Of a stretch of DNA of 51,571 bases, positions 35,405 to 43,945 are shown piece by piece. Location of the stretch: the IMG/VR virus record IMGVR_UViG_3300031578_000050, positions 1 through 51,571 of that record; one strand, given 5' to 3'. The notes under the pieces are model-generated. The model did no database searches and had not been told where the DNA came from. It was given only the letters and a program-made list of their open reading frames with translations. Every line of letters starts with the position of its first letter. Positions within the stretch are counted from its first letter, which is position 1. Origin of the DNA: a virus. Position numbers and translations under genes: made by a program.

Positions 35405-36322
35405 TTAACCTGGGTAGTTAGCTGCCCAGTCAAAATTGTCTGATTTGGTTGTCTCAATATCTTCATCAGGTAAAAATCCACGATCTCTTCGAATCACATA
35501 ACCCATATCTTCTAATAATTGCAGTGTTTCTGCTTGTTCACGAACGGTTAAATTATAAGCTTTAACTTGTCGCGCAAATAAATCCTCAATATCATGCCCA
35601 CCTGAAACCATACCATTAATACAAGTACGAGCAATGCGAGACAATAAAATAGGTACAGTAACCATTACCCCTCTGACACCAGTAATCTTTTGAGCTTCTT
35701 TTACAAACCCATCATCTGTGTCCGCCTTCTTCTTCCTTTTTGGGCGCTTATTATTACGTACTCGTTCTAAACGTTCTTCTAACCGATCATAACCGTTGTT
35801 AATTTCGTCCCTAGCTTTTTCAATCTGAGCAATATCCAATTCGTCTTTAAGATCAGAACGTACGGCTCGTGAAATAGATTTATCTAGAGTTTGCAAAAAA
35901 GACATAGCGCGTTCTAATCCGGCAGTCTCTGTACCGTTATGATGGGGAATAGATTGAAACATCTTAGAAAGCCATGGCATAAAGGTGCTAACTCCGCCCC
36001 AATCCCACATGTCACGCTCTTCCGGAACCTCAACGTCATCTTCCTCCACTTCAACGTCATTGAGTTCCTCAGCTTCTTCGGCACCGGGAACAACGGGTAA
36101 TGTAAAAGTATATTCTTTAGGATCTTCGTCATCCACCTGGATCATTACCTTGCCAGTCAAGCCGCCCTCGTCAGCATATGATTCGTCGCCATCGCCTTCT
36201 TCTTCGACTATTAACTCTCCAGGGTCATCTGCTAAAAGAATATCCGAAATATCTTCGCCTTCTTCGTAGGCAACGGATTGTCCTTCCCAAGGTTCTGATT
36301 GAGCTGCTTTATTCAAAGTCAT
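35405..36322 (-). CDS. Acidic-N-terminus virion-cluster protein, 305 aa
   Basis: The first 100 residues are very acidic (EEGEDISDILLADDPGELIV; VEVEEDDVEVPEERDMW). Residues 115-190 are helical with basic patches (NNKRPKRKKKAD), then FVKEAQKITGVRGVMVTVPI (V-K-x-A site) and a C-terminal winged-helix-like segment (LLEDMGYVIRRDRGFLPDED). GGA precedes the ATG. Possibly DNA-binding; no family recognised. Confidence 0.76.
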   Translation of the reverse strand: MTLNKAAQSEPWEGQSVAYEEGEDISDILLADDPGELIVEEEGDGDESYADEGGLTGKVMIQVDDEDPKEYTFTLPVVPGAEEAEELNDVEVEEDDVEVPEERDMWDWGGVSTFMPWLSKMFQSIPHHNGTETAGLERAMSFLQTLDKSISRAVRSDLKDELDIAQIEKARDEINNGYDRLEERLERVRNNKRPKRKKKADTDDGFVKEAQKITGVRGVMVTVPILLSRIARTCINGMVSGGHDIEDLFARQVKAYNLTVREQAETLQLLEDMGYVIRRDRGFLPDEDIETTKSDNFDWAANYPG

Positions 36323-36971
36323 TTTTATCCTTCCAGCGCTCCAAGATTAATGATATATCACCCACTAATGGCAAAATAGTAGCTTTCTTTATTAATGATG
36401 CATTATTAGCATACGCTTGAGCAAAATGTACCAACAATTCCTTAACTTCAACGGGTAATGAATTAAATTCACCGTTCAAATCCTTAAGATACGCGGCGAA
36501 CTTCTCTATATCCTTTGAATCTTCACTGCCTTGTAAAGAATAAACCCCGTAATAAAGATTCCTACTTATATTGTCATCGCCATACCATCCCAGAGGATAA
36601 GAATATAAACCGTCCAACGTAGTGGTGTTGTAAACTTTTGAATAAAACGGGCTTCCTAGTAAACCATGCTCTTGAGATATACCAGGCGCGTTACTACCCC
36701 AGTTACATTCCACTATCTTTTTGTCTTTAAAAACCTTACCAGCATATTCACATCTCTGTTCAGGATTATTCCAAACCAATAACCGAGCATTTGTCAAAGC
36801 TACACTATGCCTTTCCGATTGAGTGGCTTTGTCACCTAGCATTTTGAGTGGTGCCATTTTTGTAATAAGGTTTCCAGCATTGGCACAAGCTTGTGGGATT
36901 TTTAAACCAAACGGACATTTATCAGACTCATTGTCACGCAAAACTGCTAGTTTAACTATTTTCTTACTCAT
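36309..36971 (-). CDS. Unknown virion-cluster protein with CPFG motif, 220 aa
   Basis: Start chosen at the ATG at 36971 (MSKKIVKLAVLRDNE), which has GAGG six nt upstream and overlaps the upstream stop; the frame extends to a GTG four codons earlier with no better signal. IVKLA is at the N-terminus. 'CPFGLKIPQACANAGNLITK' looks like a conserved element I cannot name. Aromatic central region (GLYSYPLGWYGDDNISRNLY). Overlaps the next gene start by 14 bp. Confidence 0.72.
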   Translation of the reverse strand: MSKKIVKLAVLRDNESDKCPFGLKIPQACANAGNLITKMAPLKMLGDKATQSERHSVALTNARLLVWNNPEQRCEYAGKVFKDKKIVECNWGSNAPGISQEHGLLGSPFYSKVYNTTTLDGLYSYPLGWYGDDNISRNLYYGVYSLQGSEDSKDIEKFAAYLKDLNGEFNSLPVEVKELLVHFAQAYANNASLIKKATILPLVGDISLILERWKDKNDFE

Positions 36972-37206
36972 CTGGTGCCTCACAGTTTTGTAGTATTAAT
37001 TCTGCCATCTTCTTTCTACGTTGACGACGTTCGCGACGTTTACGGTACTCTGGAATGCTGATTGGTTTGCCGTGATAAGGCGACTCTCCTGGTGCATAAT
37101 CAAAATTAGTACGCCATACGCCTAACGGTCCCAACTCCGGCGGAGAGCGAGGAACAACCGCACTGGGTTTTTTGGACTTACGTGTTTTTTTGCGCTTTTT
37201 TGGCAT
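36964..37206 (-). CDS. Small very basic protein, 80 aa
   Basis: MPKKRKKTRKSKKPSAVVPR at the N-terminus and RKRRERRQRRKKMAELILQN near the C-terminus flank a neutral middle (LGPLGVWRTNFDYAPG). Coupled to both neighbours (TAATG upstream; stop overlapping the next ATG). Likely nucleic-acid binding by composition; possible internal head protein. Function unproven. Confidence 0.72.
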   Translation of the reverse strand: MPKKRKKTRKSKKPSAVVPRSPPELGPLGVWRTNFDYAPGESPYHGKPISIPEYRKRRERRQRRKKMAELILQNCEAPDE

Positions 37207-37958
37207 TACATTCTTTTTAAATTACCTATAACTTCGCCAGCCATCTCTTTGCTAATACGAATCTTTTTCCACAAACCTAATTTATCCAACAATTTGGTAG
37301 TTATATTTCTATCATGTCTATATGCTTCCAATAGTTTTTTTGTTACATATTGGGGTTTAGCCTTATTGATATGATCTGGATGACGCTTTATAAAACGCAC
37401 AATTTCATCATCCAAATCAAAACCCATCTTGGCTGCCATATAAATAGAACGTACAATTCGTTTAGGATCGTCTCTTAGAGTTACTGCCGCTGGTAAACAA
37501 GTACGAATTAGTTTACGCTTGATATCGCGCAAACCCATTCCAGTTGGATCCTTAATGGTTTGTAAATCCATTGTCATTAACATAGAATTGATGGTAAAAT
37601 CACGGCTGTATAATTCCTGTAATATAGATGTGGGATGACGCAGCCCGGCACGTTTTAATCTCTGGTCTATATCTGGAGAGCGAAAATTAGAAGAGAAGTC
37701 TAGCTTGAGTCCTTCAACTTCAATTTGTGAGTGTCCGTCAGGGAAGCTCATATAATGTCCACGCTCGCCCAGGTGCTTAGCGATCTCTTTGCTTAGAGCC
37801 TGTATATCATCGTCTCCTGTGGTAATATCTAAATCTTCTACATTATCCAAACGACCCATTATTTTATCACGCGCCGCACCGCCTACAACAAAAGGGGCGT
37901 GAAACCTCCCCTCTTTTGCTACTTCCGCAACTAAAGATAATAGATCTTGAACCTTCAT
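37206..37958 (-). CDS. cca: CCA-adding/poly(A)-polymerase-type nucleotidyltransferase, 250 aa
   Basis: Class II tRNA nucleotidyltransferase head and neck: VVGGAARDKIMGR with GG-x-x-RD at 26-31, the metal-binding E-D-L-D at 41-44, RDFTINSMLM at 119-128, DPTG-x-GLRDIK at 138-147, and the base-selecting helix DDPKRIVRSIYMAAKMGFDL at 163-182. The usual body and tail domains are mostly absent: 250 aa against about 400 in bacteria. Family reaction: template-independent addition of C, C and A to tRNA 3' ends. In this setting it might repair tRNAs damaged by host defence or add bases to another RNA. It sits inside the packaging block, with TAATG coupling to the 80-aa gene. Confidence 0.9.
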   Translation of the reverse strand: MKVQDLLSLVAEVAKEGRFHAPFVVGGAARDKIMGRLDNVEDLDITTGDDDIQALSKEIAKHLGERGHYMSFPDGHSQIEVEGLKLDFSSNFRSPDIDQRLKRAGLRHPTSILQELYSRDFTINSMLMTMDLQTIKDPTGMGLRDIKRKLIRTCLPAAVTLRDDPKRIVRSIYMAAKMGFDLDDEIVRFIKRHPDHINKAKPQYVTKKLLEAYRHDRNITTKLLDKLGLWKKIRISKEMAGEVIGNLKRM

Positions 37959-39767
37959 TTACCTAACTCCGACTGGCGCCGGAGGCACCTCAACCTCAGC
38001 TGGGGCTCCCATTTCTGCTCCTGGTCCCGTTACGGGGCTTGCGGGTGCAACCTCGGCGCCTGGGGGTGTGCCTTCAGGAACTGGTCCAGCTCGGCGGGCG
38101 GCTTTATCGTCTTCGCGAGCTTGTTGCTGCTGCAACTTAGTATTAAGCGAACCTTCATCAGTAGTAGCTGCTCCGCGAAGCCTGGCTAGAATATCCTCAA
38201 CACGACTAAGAATATACTGGTTAGAATCAAACGCTTTATTAATAGCTTCTGATAGATTAGGAAAATAAGAGGAGATTCCCAACTGTTGCATTATTAAATC
38301 TACTATAGTAAGTTGTCTAGTTTTCTCTCGAACACGATATGCCTGTGCTAATCCGTCTAGTTTACTAACCAGATCATCAATAGTAACATTTTTAAGAGCT
38401 TCCTCAATATCTTGCTCTGCTATGTCCATGTGTTTCATGCGTTGTTCTGGAGTTTGGTCAGATACTAGCACTTCAGGCGCTGGCGCCGAGGTTTCCAAAT
38501 CAGGTACAACTTGGGCTACCGTCTTTAAACTAGAAGTTTTCTGAGTTGGCTCTTCGTTTAATTCTTCTTTTTCTGGTTCTGTCTCGCCCGTCATATTACG
38601 CACAAACTCTTCCATGGCGCGATGTTCATCGCCGGGTTTGGGAGGTGCGGCTGCTGGAGTTTCGGCACCAGGAAGTCCCGCATCTGCGCCGGGCGCACTT
38701 AAATCTCCCATTCCAGCCAACGGATCTTCACCTGGAGGAGCTAACGGATCGGCTCCAATAGGAGGGGGCGCAGGTTGCGCAAACTTGCGAACCATATCAG
38801 CTGATTTAACCATACCTTGAGCTTCAAGTTTATTAGCCTCTTTATGAATTAAATCATCCAATAAAACAGATCGTGCATTTACCGGAGTAGCAACCTGAAC
38901 TTTGCGCTTAAGATCGTGAAGAACCGCCAACCAGCGCTCATATTCTGTGCCCAACATTTTCTTAAATGACTCTAAGTTATTCATGAAAATCTTCTCAGCA
39001 GCTGCCAAACGAGCAATGAGTTTTTTCTTAGTTTCTTCCTGTTCAGCACGTAAAGCGGTGGCTTTTTGAGCATCTTGTTCTCGGGTTTGTTCCATTCTAC
39101 GCGCAACTACATCCTCATCTACTGACTCTGGTACTCGTGGAGGAACACCTGGTATTCGAGCACGTAAACTGTGAGTGGGAATCACGGCGCCATCTCCCAC
39201 CTCATGATACGCTGGTTGAGCTGTTTTGTATTTAAGATGGTTGTTGCCCTGATAAAAAGACAACCAGTGTTTAAAATCTAATCTGTCCATTGTTGTCCAC
39301 TTCTTGGTTACAATATTAAAAGCGGCTCCTAAATCAATTTCTTTCTGCTGAGCCAGGGCATATATCTCGCGCATACTTTGAACCCACTGCTTCATATTGT
39401 GTGGGTTTTGAATAAAAGCTTGACCGAACCCTTGAGGATATGCGGTTTTTTTCATAGGTATCTCGGCTTGCACCAGAGCTTCTGATACTGCTGTATAAAA
39501 ATTAAATATACTATTTAAAGGATGTTTTTTACGATTAGTATATATTATATGAGATAATTTAGCAATCTCATCGTTGTTTAATGGCTTATCCGTCCACTCC
39601 TCAGCAACTGAGCGCACATGAGCGGAGATTAAAAAGAAATCTTTAAAGTCCTGATCGTTCTCTACGCCTAATGCTGCCATCAAACTAGCATCATTATGAA
39701 GCAGTTGAGCCTCTTCTTTGGGAAGATTGGCATATCTAGTTACCTTATTTTTAAGATATTGAGACAT
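37959..39767 (-). CDS. Large helical virion-cluster protein with Pro/Ala linkers, 602 aa
   Basis: CGGAGGC precedes the ATG at 39767. N-terminal 160 residues are helical with aromatic residues (NSIFNFYTAVSEALVQAEIP, then MKKTAYPQGFGQAF). Residues 210-300 are a coiled coil (EQTREQDAQKATALRAEQEE). Around 315-335 is EANKLEAQGMVKSADMVRKF, a clear copy of the recurrent hairpin module with MVKSA. Linkers 340-390 and 560-602 are Pro/Ala/Gly rich. This layout (hairpins joined by low-complexity linkers) matches head scaffold or internal proteins. Function unknown. Confidence 0.78.
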   Translation of the reverse strand: MSQYLKNKVTRYANLPKEEAQLLHNDASLMAALGVENDQDFKDFFLISAHVRSVAEEWTDKPLNNDEIAKLSHIIYTNRKKHPLNSIFNFYTAVSEALVQAEIPMKKTAYPQGFGQAFIQNPHNMKQWVQSMREIYALAQQKEIDLGAAFNIVTKKWTTMDRLDFKHWLSFYQGNNHLKYKTAQPAYHEVGDGAVIPTHSLRARIPGVPPRVPESVDEDVVARRMEQTREQDAQKATALRAEQEETKKKLIARLAAAEKIFMNNLESFKKMLGTEYERWLAVLHDLKRKVQVATPVNARSVLLDDLIHKEANKLEAQGMVKSADMVRKFAQPAPPPIGADPLAPPGEDPLAGMGDLSAPGADAGLPGAETPAAAPPKPGDEHRAMEEFVRNMTGETEPEKEELNEEPTQKTSSLKTVAQVVPDLETSAPAPEVLVSDQTPEQRMKHMDIAEQDIEEALKNVTIDDLVSKLDGLAQAYRVREKTRQLTIVDLIMQQLGISSYFPNLSEAINKAFDSNQYILSRVEDILARLRGAATTDEGSLNTKLQQQQAREDDKAARRAGPVPEGTPPGAEVAPASPVTGPGAEMGAPAEVEVPPAPVGVR

Positions 39768-40519
39768 TACTTTGCCTCCGAGTTTGTAACCTGCTCATGT
39801 AAAATTTTAGCCTCTGCCAAAATTTTTTCTTGAGACTGTGGCCGCAATTCTTCTGGCAAAGAAAAGTCTTTCATCTTTTGACTAAAACGTTCCATAAACA
39901 AAAACGCCGCATCAGGATCAATCTCTGCCAGCACTTCCCTAACAGTGTCCTGCAATAACGCTACATACTGATCCATCACTTGTACAGTTACGTTATGCTG
40001 AATAACCTGATCGGGACGGTTATTAACCATTTTATCATATCTCTCACACAATCCGCCGAAAACTTCTATCCACTTAATTAGTCCATAATCCGGTTTAGTA
40101 TTCTCCGGATTGCTCTGCATCTTGTCAAAATATTGCTCAATTCTTGCCTTACCAATAACTACAAGCTCACCCATATATTGATAAATATCTATTTCTTTTT
40201 TACCAATTTCCTCGGCTACTTCCTGAATTCGTTCTTGATAAGTCTTATTGTTCTTTAACGATGCAGCTACTTTCTTTTGTATTTTCTGTCCGGTTTTGGC
40301 GGCAATTATGTCCTGCTGGATTTCTTTATACAAATCCAGATGCCCCTCTAAAAAATCCTTCAGTAATTTAGGTGATAACCTAAGATGAGTTTGTTCTTTT
40401 TGAGAGTATTTTATTTTCAGCCAGTCGCTGATATCTTTTGGCTGCACTCCATGAGTCAGCTTGCTGATAATTTCATCACAGTCTGGGTGTTCTAGAATCT
40501 TGGAAAAATCGGCAGTCAT
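39767..40519 (-). CDS. Possible terminase small subunit, 250 aa
   Basis: The N-terminal 60 residues (LEHPDCDEIISKLTHGVQPK, then DISDWLKIKYSQKEQTHLRL) have the layout of an HTH-type DNA-recognition domain seen in small terminases of large phages: 'hp..deIi.kl..G..p..Is.wLk..y......l'. Residues 80-150 are helical, and 170-220 could oligomerise (VMDQYVALLQDTVREVLAEI). It is upstream of terL in the packaging block but separated by several genes. GGAG precedes the ATG. The assignment rests on pattern and position only. Confidence 0.5.
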   Translation of the reverse strand: MTADFSKILEHPDCDEIISKLTHGVQPKDISDWLKIKYSQKEQTHLRLSPKLLKDFLEGHLDLYKEIQQDIIAAKTGQKIQKKVAASLKNNKTYQERIQEVAEEIGKKEIDIYQYMGELVVIGKARIEQYFDKMQSNPENTKPDYGLIKWIEVFGGLCERYDKMVNNRPDQVIQHNVTVQVMDQYVALLQDTVREVLAEIDPDAAFLFMERFSQKMKDFSLPEELRPQSQEKILAEAKILHEQVTNSEAK

Positions 40520-40524
40520 ACGAA

Positions 40525-41256
40525 TTAACTCCCGCCATTCAAGACCTCTTCTCTGGTGCTGAAATTCATGTGCTCTGGAGTGCGAAATCCAAGTTGTTGG
40601 GTCTGATTTTCAACAGAAGTCCCGGGTACCTTATTTCCATTAGCTGTGGTAAATCCGGCGTTATAATTAAATATCTTCTTAGTTACTGGGCACTGAAATA
40701 CATTATCTCCAATACGCATCAGTTGAACACCAGGCATATCCGGCGAGTACCGTGTGCTTAGTGAAGTTTCCAGGGGGCGAAATTGCTTTACTTTTTTATC
40801 AATAGCCTGTGCAGCTTCGTCAGCCCCAATCTCTTTTTTATGCTGCTCGTGAGCTTTAGTATAAGCTTCTTCTAATGCCTGATCACGATACTTTTGCCGC
40901 TGTTTTTCAATCTCGGAATCCTGTGCGGATTTAAAATTAGCTACTGAGTTTTTTTTTGATCCAATAGTAAACAGAATTTCATCCATCACTGATGCCTGCT
41001 TACGCAGTAAATCATCACCACTTTCATCAAAAGCATTAGCTACTTCTGCCATTTCATCCAACTGCTGCGCAGTAAGTGTAGGCTCAAGCTCATCCGTCTC
41101 TGCTGCTGCCATCTTAAGTATGCATGCACAACTTGCCAATGCGTCTGCTACCCGGGACAAAACTTCCCCTCCGCCCTGCTCAGCGGCAACTATAAGCTCA
41201 TGATCAGGATCGGTGAGCTGTTTGGATAATTCGTTAAGTAAAGTCGTAACTCTCAT
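40525..41256 (-). CDS. Unknown virion-cluster protein, 243 aa
   Basis: Starts MRVTTLLNELSKQLTDPDHE with GGGTGAT upstream. Ala/Glu-rich helical N-terminus containing CILKMAAAE (K-x-A), a Lys/Gln coiled region (DSEIEKQRQKYRDQALEEAY) and a C-terminal segment with strands and CPVTKKIFNYNAGF. Ends NFSTREEVLNGGS. No family recognised; located between the 529-aa gene and the possible small terminase. Confidence 0.75.
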   Translation of the reverse strand: MRVTTLLNELSKQLTDPDHELIVAAEQGGGEVLSRVADALASCACILKMAAAETDELEPTLTAQQLDEMAEVANAFDESGDDLLRKQASVMDEILFTIGSKKNSVANFKSAQDSEIEKQRQKYRDQALEEAYTKAHEQHKKEIGADEAAQAIDKKVKQFRPLETSLSTRYSPDMPGVQLMRIGDNVFQCPVTKKIFNYNAGFTTANGNKVPGTSVENQTQQLGFRTPEHMNFSTREEVLNGGS

Positions 41257-41266
41257 TGATCACCCT

Positions 41267-42856
41267 TTACAATCCTAAAAGGATTTTAGCATTCATGAAG
41301 CCGCCAGCCGGCTCAGTCTTCTCTTCATTCTGACGATATTTGGCATGCGCTACGCCATGCTCATCAATATAAACCTTATCGGGAGGCAAGAAAGTCTGCT
41401 CACAAACCTCATTACCATCGGATAGTTTTATTGTCTTTACTGCTAGGCTAACTGTCTTGCCACCTGCTAAAGCGTCATAATAAGCAGAAAACGCATGATG
41501 ATAAGCTGTTTTATCACCACTTGCGGCAATAGCGTTCAATATTTCACCAGCCTGAATAAAATTCTTATTCTCACAAGCTAGCTTCACCTTCTCGATAAGC
41601 TTACCAGGCTGCGCTAAATCAATCCCTAAACCAGCCGCTCGGGCTGTTCCATCTATACACATAAGACTATCAATGCCGCTCTTACTAAATTCGGCTGGTT
41701 GACCACTAGCCATAATAACAGTAGGATAGGTAGGCAAAGACTTTTCAATCTTAATTGGAACTTTAAATCCAGTATTCTTTAACGCTACGGCGTAGATTAT
41801 GTGGTCTTCAGACACGTCAGCCACTTTGATCTGAAAATCTGAGTACCCAAATCCGTTTAATGCCTGATTAATCAATTTACGTCCGGCATTAGCGGTATTG
41901 GCTCCAAACACAAACTCAGCCGTACCAGCTGCGGTGCTTAAATGCTTAGCAAAAGACTGTACCTCTGGGCTTTCTGGAATGTCCAGTTCGTACCCTGGAG
42001 CATCCTTCGAATCCACAATCTGCTGCAAAATAGCATTAGGATCATAAGAGGTGGGGGTTCCACCTTGTAAATTAGCCATTAAAACAATTTTTTCTACATC
42101 AGAAATAGGCTCAGCCATTCCGTGTTTGGCAGTTCGTATAATCTCTAAAATCTGTTTAACATCAGCCTGAATTTTTTGTCCTGCCGTTTTAACTACATAA
42201 TTAGCCAAAGTCTCTTCTGTCAGCCTAGTAAAGCCATCTTTACTAACAAAAGCATTAGGTAACAAAGCTTTATTAGCGCTTATCTCGACAGGAACAAGTA
42301 CGTGACTCCTACCTTTAGGGGTTTCGTACACAGCTTCACACAAAATGGCGTCTTCGTTTCCGGCTACGGTTTTAATCCGAGGATTTCCCGGCAAAACCCG
42401 TTTACAGTTAGCCTCGGCAACCTTAGCCACCTCTGGAGAATATGGTTTATATTCTGCTTTTTTATCAAATACCGATTCTAGAGCGCTTACCAACATTTTA
42501 TCAGAATGCTTCTCATAAAGATTGGAAAGGGGTTCTGGATTGATTGGCTTTCGTTCTGGAGCATCTGCTTTTTTGCCCAATTCGGATTCAAGAAAAGACC
42601 CGCATGCCGTGTTGTTTGTATACAATCTGCGGTACACGTCCCGAAGTTCAGCACGGGTAATGAGGGTTCCGCCATTTTTATTAGCACGATTAACAAGAAA
42701 CGATGCCATCATAATAATCGTTTGATCTTGCGGAAAACTCTTAGCCGCTTTGGTTAACCGGGTGGCTAATTGAGCGGTAAAGAACTTGTCTCCTTCAGCC
42801 AATTTGTTTCTCAAATTAGATACTAAGTTTTTCAAATTAGTAATATTGTTCGTCAT
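41267..42856 (-). CDS. Unknown virion-cluster protein, 529 aa
   Basis: N-terminal 60 residues resemble the hairpin module (LVSNLRNKLAEGDKFFTAQL, then ATRLTKAAKSF). VVKTAGQKI at about 222-230 and GKKAD/DKKAE are K-x-A type sites. Residues 130-210 are strand rich (RSHVLVPVEISANKALLPNA). Residues 330-400 contain a second mixed domain (DHIIYAVALKNTGFKVPIKI). C-terminus ends GGFMNAKILLGL. Weak GAGAG before the ATG. Function cannot be read from sequence. Confidence 0.78.
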   Translation of the reverse strand: MTNNITNLKNLVSNLRNKLAEGDKFFTAQLATRLTKAAKSFPQDQTIIMMASFLVNRANKNGGTLITRAELRDVYRRLYTNNTACGSFLESELGKKADAPERKPINPEPLSNLYEKHSDKMLVSALESVFDKKAEYKPYSPEVAKVAEANCKRVLPGNPRIKTVAGNEDAILCEAVYETPKGRSHVLVPVEISANKALLPNAFVSKDGFTRLTEETLANYVVKTAGQKIQADVKQILEIIRTAKHGMAEPISDVEKIVLMANLQGGTPTSYDPNAILQQIVDSKDAPGYELDIPESPEVQSFAKHLSTAAGTAEFVFGANTANAGRKLINQALNGFGYSDFQIKVADVSEDHIIYAVALKNTGFKVPIKIEKSLPTYPTVIMASGQPAEFSKSGIDSLMCIDGTARAAGLGIDLAQPGKLIEKVKLACENKNFIQAGEILNAIAASGDKTAYHHAFSAYYDALAGGKTVSLAVKTIKLSDGNEVCEQTFLPPDKVYIDEHGVAHAKYRQNEEKTEPAGGFMNAKILLGL

Positions 42857-42859
42857 ATA

Positions 42860-43327
42860 TTACTCTCTCAGCTCGGGATATTCTCTTAACAGTTCAGACC
42901 GATCCTGTTCCGACAATTCGCCTAGCATATTTTTACGGAAAGACGAGTCTGCCGCAAGTTTGCGTGGTAAACTTTCACAAATTAAATGAGCATCTTCCTT
43001 GGGAATTCCAACCTGATCCAACCCAATAGCAGTTACTGATGCGCCTTTATAAAACACATTAACTACTGTACCTGTTTTATCAGTCAAAGCTTCCCATCCG
43101 GCTTTCGACTCTTTTGGGGTGCTGGATTGTTCATACATAGCAACAATCACATCTCCCTCTTTGGTTTTTTGGATTTGCCACAGCCCATCAATGTCTTCGC
43201 TGTCCATAAAACGGACCACATCAAACGCAACTTTGACCAACTGGTGCTTCACATCCTCATAACGATAATGTTTCGGACGTGAAATATCGCCCTCTAACGT
43301 TGTATAATCAACAGAAAATTTGTCCAT
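42860..43327 (-). CDS. Unknown protein, 155 aa, first gene of the virion operon
   Basis: Start chosen at the ATG at 43327 (MDKFSVDYTTLEGDI) with TGGAGA five nt upstream; the frame extends to a TTG at 43339 without better signal. Contains HQLVKVAFDVVRF (V-K-x-A). The middle has strands (KEGDVIVAMYEQSS; TVVNVFYKGASVTAIG) and the C-terminus is charged and helical (SEQDRSELLREYPELRE). It follows a strong terminator and TATAAT-like motif, so it probably opens the head/packaging transcription unit. Confidence 0.78.
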   Translation of the reverse strand: MDKFSVDYTTLEGDISRPKHYRYEDVKHQLVKVAFDVVRFMDSEDIDGLWQIQKTKEGDVIVAMYEQSSTPKESKAGWEALTDKTGTVVNVFYKGASVTAIGLDQVGIPKEDAHLICESLPRKLAADSSFRKNMLGELSEQDRSELLREYPELRE

Positions 43328-43400
43328 GCGGGTCTCCAAAATACACGAAAGCTCATTCTGAATATGAAAAAAATAGTAGAAATATTCTAGGGATAATACA

Positions 43401-43410
43401 ATTATAACAC
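43401..43410 (-). promoter_or_regulatory. Candidate promoter GTGTTATAAT
   Basis: The minus strand reads GGGGGTGTTATAATTGTATTA right after the terminator at 43414-43447 and 74 nt before the ATG at 43327. TATAAT matches a bacterial -10 box; no convincing -35 is present at 17 bp, where the terminator U-run lies. Shares GTGTTATA with the elements at 18808 and 46565. Confidence 0.5.
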
Positions 43411-43413
43411 CCC

Positions 43414-43447
43414 CACAAAAAGAAAAGCCACCGATATTTCGGTAGCT
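43414..43447 (-). terminator. Rho-independent terminator ending the replication block
   Basis: AGCTACCGA pairs with TCGGTGGCT (9 bp, one G.U) around AATA, followed on the minus strand by TTTTCTTTTTG. It lies 27 bp past the stop of the sigma-like gene. Confidence 0.93.
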
Positions 43448-43473
43448 TTCGAAATCTTAATCATCTAGTTCTA

Positions 43474-43923
43474 CTAATATATATCGTCTTCCCCTTGTAT
43501 TTCTTGTATTCTCTGAAATATGTCTTGAATTTCTTTATCTTGTTCTATTATTTTCTGTATTTTATGTTTTGAGCCGCCATAAATTTTCCGGCCATTACGA
43601 TAATCACAATTCCCATTGATGCTTTTGGTTATGCTACTCTGGTTGACATGAAGTTTTTTAGCAATCTCGGTTTGTGTAAACCCTTTAGCATACAACTGTA
43701 TAACCTCACGCTGTCGTTTAGTAAGCTGGGTATTGACAATCCTCCAGAACGCTACTTTTAATTCGTCCTTTAAATTAAGTAATTCTTCATTGTAGCCCCA
43801 CGGATTTAATTGAGCGCTGATACCTTCAGAATCTGCAACCTCTGTGAGCATTTCTGGCGAACACGGTGATTCGACTAAAACCCATTGGTATTTATCACTC
43901 CGATTCTTTGACCTATCTGTCAT
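43474..43923 (-). CDS. Sigma-region-4-like HTH transcription factor, 149 aa
   Basis: Residues 67-105 read LTKRQREVIQLYAKGFTQTE then IAKKLHVNQSSITKSINGN, the standard sigma-70 region 4/LuxR-type helix-turn-helix that would contact a -35 or upstream DNA site. N-terminal 60 residues do not show region 2, and the C-terminal 40 are helical and Gln/Ile/Glu rich (KIIEQDKEIQDIFQRIQEIQ). AGGAG precedes the ATG at 43923. It closes the replication block, just before the virion transcription unit, so it is a good candidate for a middle or late gene regulator. Without region 2 it may work with another subunit or the host polymerase. Confidence 0.8.
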   Translation of the reverse strand: MTDRSKNRSDKYQWVLVESPCSPEMLTEVADSEGISAQLNPWGYNEELLNLKDELKVAFWRIVNTQLTKRQREVIQLYAKGFTQTEIAKKLHVNQSSITKSINGNCDYRNGRKIYGGSKHKIQKIIEQDKEIQDIFQRIQEIQGEDDIY

Positions 43924-43945
43924 TGAACTCCTGATAAGAATATCT

